Below, in pieces: positions 26,829 to 35,839 of a DNA stretch of 64,000 nt. Below the pieces are notes generated by a model. It was given only the letters and a program-made list of their open reading frames with translations. It was not told the origin of the DNA and ran no database searches. The translations under genes and the position numbers were made by a program. The stretch covers positions 212,235-276,234 of the forward strand of contig UCHD01000002.1 of the NCBI GenBank assembly GCA_900472175.1. Direction: 5' to 3'. The DNA is from Hyphomicrobiales bacterium (GTDB taxonomy: Bacteria; Pseudomonadota; Alphaproteobacteria; Rhizobiales; Rhizobiaceae). Positions within the stretch are counted from its first letter, which is position 1. Each line of letters opens with the position of its first letter.

Positions 26829-27706
26829 TCGGAAACCTCCGACTTGCGGCTTGAGATGACATACTGCGCCATCGCCGCGACGAGAATGATCAGGAACAGG
26901 AACTCGGATGCTGCAGCGGCCTTGCCGACGTCCCAGCGCACGAAGCCAACCTCATAGATGTACATGACGAGCGGACGGGACGTGCCGTTCGGACCGCCAT
27001 TTGTCATGATCTGCGCCTGGCCGAACAGCTGAAACTGCATCACGATCTGGATGATGGTCACCAGCATGATGGTGCGGGCGATCGAGGGCAGTGTGACACG
27101 TGTCAGCACACGCCAGGGGCTGGCATTGTCGAGCGCTGCCGCCTCATAGAGATCGTTCGGAATCTGCTGCAGAGCGGCGAGGAACAGCATCATTGGCAGG
27201 CCGAGACACCACCAGACTGTGGCGACGCCAACGGAGAACAGCGACCAGCCGCTGGTCGACAGGAAATTGACCGGCTGAATGCCGAACTGTTCGGAAATGA
27301 CGGCCAAGAGCCCGTCGCCGGGGATAAAGACGAAACGCCAGATCAGCGTCACGATTGTGACCGAAAGCACGGAGGACGAGAAGAACAGGCCACGCAGGAA
27401 CGAGGTCGTTCGCGTCGTCTTGTTGAGTGCCAGCGCGAGGAAGAGTCCGAGTATTACAAGCGCCGGAACGCTGACGAGCACGAAGATAATTGAGTTACGC
27501 AGCGCCTGCAGGAAAACCGGGTCGGCAAGCACCCGGGTATAGTTTCCCAGGCCGACAAAGCGGCCCGGACCGAAAAGATCGACCTTATGCAGGCTCAGCC
27601 ACGCGCCCCAGAAGAGCGGGAAAACGAGCAGCACCGCAAAGACGGACAAATAGGGAAGGATGAAGAGGCCGTTGCTCCATTGGCTGCGGCGATAGCTCTC
27701 GGCCAT
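26825..27706 (-). CDS. Sugar ABC importer permease, MalF type (GH51-linked)
   Basis: A 293-residue permease with six membrane segments. The EAA loop QQIPNDLYEAAALDNASPWRVLTRVTLPSIART lies around residues 198-230. I start at the ATG at 27706 (MAESYRRSQW), one base after the ATPase stop, because the upstream in-frame extension lies inside the ATPase gene. It overlaps the MalG-type gene by 4 bases. It forms a heterodimer with that protein. Confidence 0.88.
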   Translation of the reverse strand: MAESYRRSQWSNGLFILPYLSVFAVLLVFPLFWGAWLSLHKVDLFGPGRFVGLGNYTRVLADPVFLQALRNSIIFVLVSVPALVILGLFLALALNKTTRTTSFLRGLFFSSSVLSVTIVTLIWRFVFIPGDGLLAVISEQFGIQPVNFLSTSGWSLFSVGVATVWWCLGLPMMLFLAALQQIPNDLYEAAALDNASPWRVLTRVTLPSIARTIMLVTIIQIVMQFQLFGQAQIMTNGGPNGTSRPLVMYIYEVGFVRWDVGKAAAASEFLFLIILVAAMAQYVISSRKSEVSE

Positions 27707-27707
27707 G

Positions 27708-28805
27708 TCAGTCGCCCTCCGAATGGTGAGCGGTACCGGCGGCGTCGAACAGGTGGATGGCGGTGGTATCAAGCGCAATCTGCAGCGTGTCCCCGCCGCG
27801 CGCTTCGCTGCGTCCGTCCGTTTCGGCCGTCAGCTTCGTTCCATCCGCCAGCTGGCCATAGATCAGCGTGCGATCACCAAGCCGCTCGACGACTTCGGCC
27901 TTGAGCGCGATGCCCGTCTGTCCGGCTGGCAGAACGGTTATATCCTCGGCCCGGATGCCGAGACTTGCCCCCTCAGGCGAAAAGCTTGCCGGCAGACGAA
28001 ACGCGGCATGGATCTCACCAAGGCCACTTGCGCCGATTTTAACGGTGCGACCATTGGCAGCTACGCTTCGGAGCGGCACGAAATTCATGGCCGGGGAGCC
28101 GACGAAACCCGCGACGAACCGGCTTGCGGGGCGCCGGTAGATTTCCATCGGCGTACCGATCTGTTCGATCTTGCGGTTGTGCATGATGACAATGCGGTCG
28201 GCGAGCGTCATCGCTTCCACCTGATCATGCGTCACGAAGATCATCGTGCTGCCGAGACGGGCATGCAACTGGGCAAGCTCAAGCCGCGTGCGGCCGCGAA
28301 GGGCGGCGTCGAGATTCGATAATGGCTCGTCGAACAGAAAGGCTTTCGGTTCCTTGACGATAGCTCTGCCGATAGCCACGCGCTGGCGCTGCCCGCCCGA
28401 CAACTTCTGTGGCTTGCGATCGAGAAGATGGGCGATTTCGAGCGTCGCCGCCGCCTGCTGGACACGGCGCTCGATCTCGTCCTTCGGCAGGCCGATGTTT
28501 TCCAGGCCGAAGGACATGTTCTGGGCAACCGTCATATGCGGATAAAGCGCATAGGACTGGAAAACCATGGCGACGCCGCGCTTGCCGGGCGGCAACGTAT
28601 CGACACGCTGTTCAGCGACAGAGATCGTACCAGCGGTCACGTCCTCAAGGCCCGCGATCATGCGCAGAAGCGTGGACTTCCCGCAGCCTGAAGGCCCAAG
28701 GAAGACGACGAACTCGCCTGCCTTGATGGACAACGAAATGTCGTCCAGCACGGCGAGCGCGCCGTAACGTTTGGTAACGTTGGTAATTTCGATCGATGCC
28801 GACAT
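27708..28805 (-). CDS. Sugar ABC importer ATP-binding protein, UgpC/MsmK type (GH51-linked)
   Basis: A 365-residue ATPase of the CUT1 family: Walker A GPSGCGKS (about 37-44), signature [15 protein letters not shown], Walker [13 protein letters not shown], switch histidine in MIFVTHDQVEAMT, then a C-terminal TOBE/OB domain (from about residue 240) with LGIRAEDITVLP. It energises the two permeases that follow. It lies 27 bases downstream of the GH51 gene. Having its own ATPase makes this importer independent of shared MsmK-type subunits. Confidence 0.9.
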   Translation of the reverse strand: MSASIEITNVTKRYGALAVLDDISLSIKAGEFVVFLGPSGCGKSTLLRMIAGLEDVTAGTISVAEQRVDTLPPGKRGVAMVFQSYALYPHMTVAQNMSFGLENIGLPKDEIERRVQQAAATLEIAHLLDRKPQKLSGGQRQRVAIGRAIVKEPKAFLFDEPLSNLDAALRGRTRLELAQLHARLGSTMIFVTHDQVEAMTLADRIVIMHNRKIEQIGTPMEIYRRPASRFVAGFVGSPAMNFVPLRSVAANGRTVKIGASGLGEIHAAFRLPASFSPEGASLGIRAEDITVLPAGQTGIALKAEVVERLGDRTLIYGQLADGTKLTAETDGRSEARGGDTLQIALDTTAIHLFDAAGTAHHSEGD

Positions 28806-28832
28806 GGTTTCTCCTCCCCGTCGTTGTCTGCC

Positions 28833-30341
28833 TTACGCGCCGAGCCGGATCATCCGGTAGCTCAGCGGCGCGATGGCGGCGACGAGACGGCCTTCGGTAA
28901 CCGATGCGCCCGAGCCATCCCGTGGCTCGATCGTCTCGGCTCCTGGACCATTGACGGCGCGGAGGTCGTGGCCTTCCATGACCTTGTCGAGGATCACCTT
29001 GCGGCTGCCGAAACCTTCGAGAGAGAGATCGAGTTCGATCACTTCCGTCTGGTGACGGTTGACGATGAAGACGGTCAGCGCGCCATCGTCCTCCGTTTCG
29101 ACGGCGGAAACGTCCAGATAGGCTACGTCCTTGGCGAAATCGGTCGAATAGCTTGGGCAATCAAGCGACAGGTTCAGCGCCTTGCCGCGGCCGTACTTTG
29201 ACGCATAGGCATAGGGGAAGAACGTCGTCTGACGCCAGGCAGGGCCGCCCGGAACGGTCATGATCGGAGCAATGACGTTGACGAGCTGCGCGAGGCACCC
29301 GACCTTCACCACATCCGAACGGCGGATGAAGGTGTTGAGGATGCAGCCGACCTGCAGCACGTCCTCGAAATTGTAGATGTCCTCCAGAAGCGCCGGGGCA
29401 TGTGGCCAGCCGTCATTGCCTTCCAGAACCTTCCGGTCTGCTTCGCGGGAGTGGTACCAGACGTTCCATTCGTCGAAGGAGATATAGACATCCTTCTTCG
29501 AACGCTTTTTCGCCTTGGTGTAGGTGATGACGCCGGCAATGGTGGCGATGTAGTCGTCAAGGCGGGCATTCTGGGCCAGATAGTCCGCCGTATTGCCCGC
29601 ATGATTGTCGAAATACATGTGCAGGCTGATGTAATCGATGGAATCGTAGGTGTAGTCGAGAACGGTGGCTTCCCAAGCCGGATAGGTCGGCATCTTCGGT
29701 GACGAGGAGCCGCAGACCACGAGTTCGATCGACTTGTCGAAGGCGCGCATGGCCTTGGCGGTCTCGAACGCGATGCGGCCATACTCTTCCGCTGTTTTCT
29801 GGCCGATCTGCCACGGACCGTCCATCTCGTTGCCCAGGCACCACATCTTGACGTTCCAGGGCTCTTCGCGGCCGTTCTTACGGCGAAGGTCCGACCACTG
29901 GCTGCCGCCCGGATGGTTGACATATTCGAGGAAGGCGCGGGCTGAGTCCAAGCCACGCGAACCGAGATTGACGGCCAGCATCATGTCGGTATTGGCAGCC
30001 TCCGCCCAGTCGGCAAATTCGTGGATGCCGACATGATTGCTTTCGGAGCTGTGCCAGGCAAGATCGAGGCGCACGGGGCGCTCTTCGCGTGGGCCGATGC
30101 CGTCTTCCCAATCGTAAGCTGAGACAAAATTGCCGCCGGGATACCGTACGATCGGAACATTGGCTTCCCGCACGAGGTCTATGACATCCTGACGCATGCC
30201 GTTCTTGTCGGCGGTCGGATGATCCGGCTCGTAGATGCCCGAATAGACGGCCCGGCCGAGATGCTCGACGAAAGAGCCGTAGAGACGTGGATCGATAGTA
30301 CCGATGACGTAACCGCTGTGTGCGGTGCCGACTGCGCGCAT
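28833..30341 (-). CDS. GH51 alpha-L-arabinofuranosidase, intracellular
   Basis: A 502-residue GH51 enzyme. The acid/base is E172 in CLGNEMDGPW and the nucleophile E291 in SFDEWNVWY, at spacing like that of Geobacillus AbfA. The (beta/alpha)8 barrel is followed by a C-terminal beta-sandwich (from about residue 390). There is no signal peptide, so it cleaves terminal alpha-L-arabinofuranosyl groups from imported oligosaccharides in the cytoplasm. GGGAGG precedes the ATG at 30341; the upstream open frame runs into the operator and is rejected. It is the first structural gene of the operon, after the ArsR-like regulator and directly behind a perfect dyad. Confidence 0.93.
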   Translation of the reverse strand: MRAVGTAHSGYVIGTIDPRLYGSFVEHLGRAVYSGIYEPDHPTADKNGMRQDVIDLVREANVPIVRYPGGNFVSAYDWEDGIGPREERPVRLDLAWHSSESNHVGIHEFADWAEAANTDMMLAVNLGSRGLDSARAFLEYVNHPGGSQWSDLRRKNGREEPWNVKMWCLGNEMDGPWQIGQKTAEEYGRIAFETAKAMRAFDKSIELVVCGSSSPKMPTYPAWEATVLDYTYDSIDYISLHMYFDNHAGNTADYLAQNARLDDYIATIAGVITYTKAKKRSKKDVYISFDEWNVWYHSREADRKVLEGNDGWPHAPALLEDIYNFEDVLQVGCILNTFIRRSDVVKVGCLAQLVNVIAPIMTVPGGPAWRQTTFFPYAYASKYGRGKALNLSLDCPSYSTDFAKDVAYLDVSAVETEDDGALTVFIVNRHQTEVIELDLSLEGFGSRKVILDKVMEGHDLRAVNGPGAETIEPRDGSGASVTEGRLVAAIAPLSYRMIRLGA

Positions 30342-30355
30342 GCTTACCTCCCTGC

Positions 30356-30374
30356 ATATCTGAAAATCAGATAT
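30356..30374. promoter_or_regulatory. ArsR-like regulator operator at the GH51 promoter
   Basis: ATATCTGAAAATCAGATAT is a perfect 8-bp inverted repeat with a 3-base centre, 15-33 bases upstream of the GH51 start. It matches the site at 31406-31424 at 15 of 19 positions, which marks it as a shared regulator site and implies a separate promoter for the structural genes. Confidence 0.7.
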
Positions 30375-30456
30375 ATATCCATTAATATGATAATTCGCAC
30401 AGGAAGTTGCGGGCGTCAACCCGCCTTGGAGTGGCAAACATGCAATCAGTGGAAAA

Positions 30457-31377
30457 TCAGGTCTTCAGCCGCAGCACGATATCTTGATCATAATTACCAA
30501 AGCCTCGCCCGAAGATATTGATTCCACCCGGATTCTTCGCCGTTTCCGGCACCTCGATCCGAAGCCGGATCGAACGGTGTTCAAGCAGATCGAGATCGGT
30601 GAGAGTCGTATCGGAAATCCTGATCCCGTCGATAAACGTGCCCTCTTCCGTCACGCGGAAATATTTTAGAACGCCGTATTGGCTGCCCCGCAGCTTCCAC
30701 CAGTCGGGTGTGTATTTGCCGCGGCGATCACCGAAGTCGCCCGGCGAGGTCCAGGCGCCGATGCCCTTGCCGTTGACGGAGAGCGTGATGTCGGACGGCC
30801 AGTTGTCAGAGGTGCCTGGAACCTCGGAAGAGAGTTCCAGCGCAACCTCCAGCTCCTTGACTTCTGCCCCCTTGATCCGGGCGTTGTTAGGGAACTGATA
30901 CTCGACATATCCCATTGTAAACCATAGCAAACCTGCCTTCATCCGGTCCGGTGTAAGAAAGGTGTCGGGACTGTCGAGATAGCCGATGATGCCGTCGCGG
31001 GAACACATGCCGCAGGGGGCCGCAACCTCATAGCCGCTATAGAGGCCGACAGGCATGGCGACCTCGATCACCTCCTGACCGGTCTTCGCCGGACTCGCAA
31101 AAGAAAGCACGATTTCCTCATGCACGGCATGGCAGACCTTCTGGCTGCCCTTGCGCGCCTTGGAGACCTCGGTGCGGATGAGGCCCGCCTCCTCCAGCAG
31201 ATTGAGGTGGGTCGATGTGGTCGATTGCGGTAGGTCAAGCGCTTCGGCAATGTCATTGACGTTGAGCGGGCCGCGGGCATGCAGCAGTTCCAGCATGGAA
31301 AGCCGCGCCGGTGCCGCAAGGCATTTCAGCACCTCCTTCCCGTCCTCCGGGCCAATCATCAGAAATCGCGTGCTCAT
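30457..31377 (-). CDS. ArsR-fold transcriptional regulator with C-terminal ligand domain
   Basis: A 306-residue protein. The N-terminal winged helix (about residues 10-95: LKCLAAPARLSMLELLHARGPLNVNDIAEALDLPQSTTSTHLNLLEEAGLI) is ArsR-like. The remaining 200 residues form an unusual effector region with CGMCSRDGIIGY and a beta-rich end (ISDTTLTDLDLLEHRSIRLRIEVPE). Such long ArsR-like regulators accompany GH51-type operons in rhizobia. The cysteines in APCGMCSRD could bind metal, but sugar sensing is more likely from context. GAGGG lies before the ATG at 31377. The same dyad occurs upstream of this gene and of the GH51 gene, supporting autoregulation and control of the operon. Confidence 0.8.
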   Translation of the reverse strand: MSTRFLMIGPEDGKEVLKCLAAPARLSMLELLHARGPLNVNDIAEALDLPQSTTSTHLNLLEEAGLIRTEVSKARKGSQKVCHAVHEEIVLSFASPAKTGQEVIEVAMPVGLYSGYEVAAPCGMCSRDGIIGYLDSPDTFLTPDRMKAGLLWFTMGYVEYQFPNNARIKGAEVKELEVALELSSEVPGTSDNWPSDITLSVNGKGIGAWTSPGDFGDRRGKYTPDWWKLRGSQYGVLKYFRVTEEGTFIDGIRISDTTLTDLDLLEHRSIRLRIEVPETAKNPGGINIFGRGFGNYDQDIVLRLKT

Positions 31378-31405
31378 ATATCCCTCTCGAATGCGAAATT
31401 GATGT

Positions 31406-31424
31406 GTATCAGAAAAATAGATAT
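31406..31424. promoter_or_regulatory. ArsR-like regulator operator at its own promoter
   Basis: GTATCAGAAAAATAGATAT, 29-47 bases upstream of the regulator start, matches the perfect dyad at 30356-30374 at 15 of 19 positions. It is a less symmetric, probably weaker, copy used for autoregulation. Confidence 0.6.
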
Positions 31425-31583
31425 GATCAATCCGCGATAGCACACCTTCGTCAACCCACGGAGCCAACTCCCAGGGGGGTGCCATTTCGCATTTTTCGAT
31501 CGAAAGCCCGGCGGCAGGCGGCCGGAATGCCCCGTCCGGCGCGCACCTCACGATCAGCTCATTACACAGGAAACGTGAAATCC

Positions 31584-31635
31584 GTGAGAAAACCTTTTCT
31601 CACTTGACATACGATTTGGTAAAAGGTTTTCTCAC
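31584..31635 (+). promoter_or_regulatory. Tandem LacI operators flanking a TTGACA box
   Basis: GTGAGAAAACCTTTTCTCAC at 31584-31603 is a perfect dyad (two 9-bp arms, 2-base centre). A second site at 31616-31635 keeps the right arm TTTTCTCAC perfectly and 6 of 9 left-arm bases. The centres are 32 bases apart, three helical turns. TTGACA at 31604-31609 lies between them; the -10 region falls inside the second site and is poor. The first codon of the LacI gene follows 5 bases after the second site. Confidence 0.75.
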
Positions 31636-31640
31636 TGCAG

Positions 31641-32675
31641 ATGAGGGAGGATATTCTGGAGACCGGAGGAGTAAAAAAGCGGATCACGATCCATGATGTC
31701 GCGGCTGCGGCCGGCGTCAGCATTTCGACCGCGTCGAAAGCGCTGAACAATAACGGCCGTATGGGAGATGAGACACGGGAGCGGGTCAAGCGCGTGGCAA
31801 GCGAGATCGGCTTTCGCCCGAATGCTCTTGCCCGCGGGTTGTTGAGCAAGCGCAGCTTTACCATCGGGCTGCTGACCAATGACACCTACGGGCGCTTCAC
31901 GCTGCCGGTCATGGCAGGCGTTTCCGAGGCGCTGGTCGATCACGGCGTATCCGTCTTCTTGTGTGCTATCGAGGATGATCCGGCGCTGGGCCAGATCCAT
32001 GTCGAGGCAATGCTCGACAAACAGGTTGACGGTATCATCGCCACCGGTAAGCGCCTCGACAGGCGGCTGCCGGTTGATCTTTCCAATCTACCGGTTCCGG
32101 TGGTCTACGCCTTTACCGAGGGCGCGCCGAACAGTGTCACTTTCCGCTCCGATGATACCCACGGGGCAACGCTTGCCGTGGAATGGCTTTTGCAGACCGG
32201 GCGTCGGCGGATAACCCATATCACCGGTCCGAAGGATTTCTTTTCGGTGCACGAACGGGCCGATGCGTACAGCAAGGCGGCAGGTGGCGGCGAACCGGTG
32301 ATGTACGGCATCTGGTCGGAAAGCTGGGGTCACGAGGCCGTTGCCGAAATCTGGAAGAGAACGGGAGAAAAGCCCGACGCGCTGTTTTGCGGCAACGACC
32401 AGATTGCCCGTGGCGCCGTCGATGCCTTGCGGGAGCGCGGCATCAAGGTGCCTGAAGACGTCTCCGTCATCGGCTTCGACAATTGGGAGATTGTCGCAGC
32501 CCAGACGCGGCCGCCGCTGACGACGGTGGACATGGAACTGAAAGAACTCGGGCGGCAGGCGGGTCTGACCGTCCTGGCACTGGCGGAGGGACGGCCTGTC
32601 GAGCCGGGAGTGAGGAAATTGCCATGCCGGCTGGTCGTCCGGCAATCGTGCGGGGGTAACAGCCCGAGGGAATGA
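31641..32675 (+). CDS. LacI-family transcriptional repressor
   Basis: A 344-residue LacI-family regulator: N-terminal helix-turn-helix and hinge (about residues 14-62, TIHDVAAAAGVSISTASKALNNNG ... RPNALARGLLSKRS) and a periplasmic-binding-like core with GIIATGKRLDRR and PDALFCGNDQIARGAVDALRERGIKVPEDVSVIGFDN. It should bind an arabinose-type sugar and control the operon downstream. The ATG at 31641 is the only ATG before the DNA-binding domain, but it has no ribosome site and sits just after the operator, so the start is uncertain or the message nearly leaderless. The binding-protein gene follows 40 bases on. A small GGCGCA/TGCGCC stem lies in that gap. Confidence 0.85.
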   Translation: MREDILETGGVKKRITIHDVAAAAGVSISTASKALNNNGRMGDETRERVKRVASEIGFRPNALARGLLSKRSFTIGLLTNDTYGRFTLPVMAGVSEALVDHGVSVFLCAIEDDPALGQIHVEAMLDKQVDGIIATGKRLDRRLPVDLSNLPVPVVYAFTEGAPNSVTFRSDDTHGATLAVEWLLQTGRRRITHITGPKDFFSVHERADAYSKAAGGGEPVMYGIWSESWGHEAVAEIWKRTGEKPDALFCGNDQIARGAVDALRERGIKVPEDVSVIGFDNWEIVAAQTRPPLTTVDMELKELGRQAGLTVLALAEGRPVEPGVRKLPCRLVVRQSCGGNSPRE

Positions 32676-32715
32676 ACGAAGGCGCAGAGGAGATGCGCCG
32701 TTTGGGAGGAATGTC

Positions 32716-33954
32716 ATGATCAAGCGTCTTTTGGCAGCGACCGGCATCGCTACCCTGTGCCTGATGTCGGCTGCTTCGGCAGCCGATAAGGTCGAAATGT
32801 GGGTTCGCACCGGTATCGGTGAGGCCTTCAAGAAAACCGTGGAGGCCTACAATTCCAGCCACGAAAACCAGGTCTCGATGACCGAAGTGCCGTTTTCGGA
32901 ACTGGTGCAGAAATATGCAACGGCGATCGCCGGGGGCCAGGCGCCCGATGCGCTGTCGATGGATCTCATCTACAATCCCGCCTTCGCCGCTGCAGGCCAG
33001 CTCGAAGACCTGACCGACTGGGCCAAGTCCCTGCCCTATTTCAGTTCGCTCTCACCGTCGCACGTCAAGCTCGGCACGTATCAGGACCGCATCTATGGTC
33101 TGCCGCTCTCCGTCGAAACGTCGGTTTTTGCCTGGAACAAGGATCTTTACAAGAAAGCCGGCTTGGATCCGGAAAAGGCGCCAACGACCTGGGACGAGAT
33201 TACCGCCAACGCTGAAAAGATCCGCGCCCTGGGTGACGACAATTACGGCTTCTATTTCTCCGGTGGCGGCTGTGGCGGCTGCATGATCTTCACCTTCACT
33301 CCGCTTGTCTGGGGTGCCGGCGCCGATATCCTGTCGGCCGATAGCAAGACCGCGACGCTCGACACACCTGAGATGCGCAAGGCGGTCGACATCTACCGCA
33401 ACATGGTCAAGAAGGACCTGGTGCCTGCGGGCGCTGCCAGCGATAACGGCGCGAATTTCCTGACATTCACAAGCGGCAAGATCGGCCAGCAGAGCCTCGG
33501 TGCATTTGCCATTGGTTCGCTGGTCACCGAACATCCCGATATCAATTTCGGCGTGACGCTGATCCCTGGTGCTACAGGCGGAACGTCCTCCTTTGCGGGC
33601 GGCGACAATTTCGTCATCACCAAGGGCACGCCGAAGATGGCAGCGGTGAAGGAATTCCTCGAATACATCTATTCCGAGGATGGCCAGAAGATGATGGCAA
33701 AGTATGGCAGCCTGCCGACCCGCGGCGATATCGCCGGCAAGGTACTGGAAGGTCTCGACCCGCGCCTGCAGGTCGGCATCGAGGCGATCTCCGTTGCCAA
33801 GACGCCCTATACGCTGCAGTTCAACGATCTGATCAACAGTGCCAACGGCCCGTGGGCGAGCTTCACCAATGCCGCCATCTTCGGTGAGGATGTCGACGGC
33901 GCGTTTTCGAGTGCCCAGAGCGAAATGCAGTCGATCATCGACAGCGGCCAATAA
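32716..33954 (+). CDS. Sugar ABC importer binding protein (GH127-linked)
   Basis: A 412-residue type II sugar-binding protein with a signal peptide (residues 1-22, ending SAASA). The mature chain has KTVEAYNSSHENQVSMTEVPFSELVQKY and KMAAVKEFLEYIYSEDGQKMMAKYGSLPTR, as in MalE-like proteins. An unusual CGGC motif lies near residue 190 (SGGGCGGCMIFTF) and could form a vicinal disulfide or loop. TGGGAGGA provides a strong ribosome site. It is the first transport gene after lacI and should bind beta-L-arabinofuranosyl oligosaccharides, inferred from the GH127 gene in the operon. Confidence 0.87.
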   Translation: MIKRLLAATGIATLCLMSAASAADKVEMWVRTGIGEAFKKTVEAYNSSHENQVSMTEVPFSELVQKYATAIAGGQAPDALSMDLIYNPAFAAAGQLEDLTDWAKSLPYFSSLSPSHVKLGTYQDRIYGLPLSVETSVFAWNKDLYKKAGLDPEKAPTTWDEITANAEKIRALGDDNYGFYFSGGGCGGCMIFTFTPLVWGAGADILSADSKTATLDTPEMRKAVDIYRNMVKKDLVPAGAASDNGANFLTFTSGKIGQQSLGAFAIGSLVTEHPDINFGVTLIPGATGGTSSFAGGDNFVITKGTPKMAAVKEFLEYIYSEDGQKMMAKYGSLPTRGDIAGKVLEGLDPRLQVGIEAISVAKTPYTLQFNDLINSANGPWASFTNAAIFGEDVDGAFSSAQSEMQSIIDSGQ

Positions 33955-34027
33955 TCTCCCGGTCGCTGCGGCCGGGAGGCAAAGCCGCCTCCCGGCCATT
34001 TCCTCAACTCCACGCGGAGCTTTTTCG

Positions 34028-34945
34028 ATGACCGGTTCCGGTTCGAAGACCCTGTCGCCTCAGCGCAAGAGACGGCGCAGATCGGGTTGGCGCGGCCTCG
34101 TCTATATCGCGCCCGCGATGGCGCTCGTCATCCTGTTCTTCGTCATGCCGGTGATCTTTACCGGTTGGATGAGCCTGCACAATTGGCCATTGATGGGCGG
34201 AACACGTTGGATCGGCCTCAAGAACTATGTCCGTATGTTCCACGATGCGCGCTTCCTGTCGGCGCTGCAATTCACCGCCTATTACACTGTCATCGTCACC
34301 ATCGCGATTTTCGCCGTAGCGTTCCCGCTGGCGATCTTCGTGGAAAAACAGCGGCGCTTCGTCAGTGTCTATCGCACGATCATCTTCCTGCCCGTCGTCG
34401 TCGGCCTGGCAACGGCCTCGCTGCTTTGGGTATGGCTGGCCAATGTCGACAGCGGTTTCGTCGGACCGGCGCTGAAGGCCCTGGGGCTGGCGGACAAGAG
34501 CCCCAACCTGCTCGCCACATTCGACAGCGCCTTTCTCACTATCATCATCATGGTCGTCTGGAAGATCGCCGGCTTCACCATGATCATTCTCTTGACCGGG
34601 CTGCAGGCCATTCCTGCGGATCTGACCGAAGCTGCCCGCATCGACGGCGCCGGACGCTGGCAGCGGTTCCGGTATCTGACGCTTCCCCTGATGCGCAAGA
34701 CGATTGCACTGGCGCTGATTATTTCCGTCACCGGTTCGATCCTGGCTTTCGACCAGTTCTACATCATGACGTCTGGTGGCCCCCAGAACCGGATGATTTC
34801 GGTGGTCTACTACATCTTCAACCAGTCCTTCGTGTCGTTCAATCTCGGTTATGGCGCTGCGCTGTCGATCGCGCTGCTCGCCATCCTGGTTGTGCTCAGC
34901 ATCGTGCAGCTCTGGCTGCTGCGCGTCGGAGAGGAGCGGCCATGA
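34028..34945 (+). CDS. Sugar ABC importer permease, MalF type (GH127-linked)
   Basis: A 305-residue permease with a basic N-terminus (RKRRRRSGW) and six membrane segments. The EAA loop QAIPADLTEAARIDGAGRWQRFRYLTLPLMRKT lies around residues 195-227. The ATG at 34028 has GGAG upstream; the longer open frame overlaps the binding-protein gene and is rejected. It overlaps the MalG-type gene by 4 bases and forms a heterodimer with it. Confidence 0.88.
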   Translation: MTGSGSKTLSPQRKRRRRSGWRGLVYIAPAMALVILFFVMPVIFTGWMSLHNWPLMGGTRWIGLKNYVRMFHDARFLSALQFTAYYTVIVTIAIFAVAFPLAIFVEKQRRFVSVYRTIIFLPVVVGLATASLLWVWLANVDSGFVGPALKALGLADKSPNLLATFDSAFLTIIIMVVWKIAGFTMIILLTGLQAIPADLTEAARIDGAGRWQRFRYLTLPLMRKTIALALIISVTGSILAFDQFYIMTSGGPQNRMISVVYYIFNQSFVSFNLGYGAALSIALLAILVVLSIVQLWLLRVGEERP

Positions 34946-35820
34946 CAACTGCTAAAGTCAGTTCCTCGAAACAACGCCGCGCCCGCAAAGCCTTCAGAGC
35001 CAACGGCGCCTATCATGCGGCGGGTATCGCCATCTGCCTGTTTTTCCTGGCGCCCTTCGTCATTACGTTTCTTGCCTCGTTCCGGCATGGCACGGAAGCC
35101 AGGCTGCCGCCTCTGCCGCCATGGCCGACGAACGGGTTGAGCATCGATTCCTATCTGTCTCTCGATACGTTCGGTGCCGGCATCTGGCAGCACACCATCA
35201 ATTCGCTGCTGGTGTCGCTCGCAACCGTCGTGCTGACGGTCGCCGTCAGCCTGCTGGCCGGCTATGGTTTCTCGCGTTACCGGTTTCCTCTGAAGAACGT
35301 GCTGTTCGTTTTGATCATCGCCACGCTGATGATACCCTTCCAGTCGATCCTGACGCCGCTATTCATCATCCTTGCCAAGCTTGGGCTGAACAATTCGCTG
35401 CTCGGGCTGACGCTGGTCTATGTGACGCTGCAATTGCCCTTCTCCGTCTTCATGATGCGCAACGCTTTCGACGCGGTGCCGAAGGAAATCGAGGAAGCCG
35501 CGCGCATCGACGGCGCGCGCGATCTCAGGCTGCTTGTTCGCGTGCTTCTGCCGCTCGTCCTGCCGGGTATCGCGACCGTCGCAATCTTTGCCTTCCTTAA
35601 CGCCTGGAACGAGTTCCTCGCAGCGCTGATCCTGCTTTCCAGCAACGAGAAATACACGTTGCCGGTGCTGATGATGGCGGTGCGCGCGGGGCGTCTCGGT
35701 GCTGTGAACTGGGGAGCAGTGCAGGCTGGCGTCGCGGTCATGACGGTCCCCTGCCTGATCGTCTTCCTGCTGTTGCAACGCTACTACATGCGCGGGCTGA
35801 TGGCCGGCGCGGTCAAATAA
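34942..35820 (+). CDS. Sugar ABC importer permease, MalG type (GH127-linked)
   Basis: A 292-residue permease with six membrane segments and the EAA loop DAVPKEIEEAARIDGARDLRLLVRVLLPLVLPG around residues 175-207. The start ATG overlaps the preceding stop (ATGA); GAGGAG lies 6 bases upstream. The N-terminal 18 residues are basic and cytoplasmic. It is followed after 19 bases by the GH127 gene. Confidence 0.88.
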   Translation: MTTAKVSSSKQRRARKAFRANGAYHAAGIAICLFFLAPFVITFLASFRHGTEARLPPLPPWPTNGLSIDSYLSLDTFGAGIWQHTINSLLVSLATVVLTVAVSLLAGYGFSRYRFPLKNVLFVLIIATLMIPFQSILTPLFIILAKLGLNNSLLGLTLVYVTLQLPFSVFMMRNAFDAVPKEIEEAARIDGARDLRLLVRVLLPLVLPGIATVAIFAFLNAWNEFLAALILLSSNEKYTLPVLMMAVRAGRLGAVNWGAVQAGVAVMTVPCLIVFLLLQRYYMRGLMAGAVK

Positions 35821-35839
35821 TCTCAAGAAACGGAAAGCC

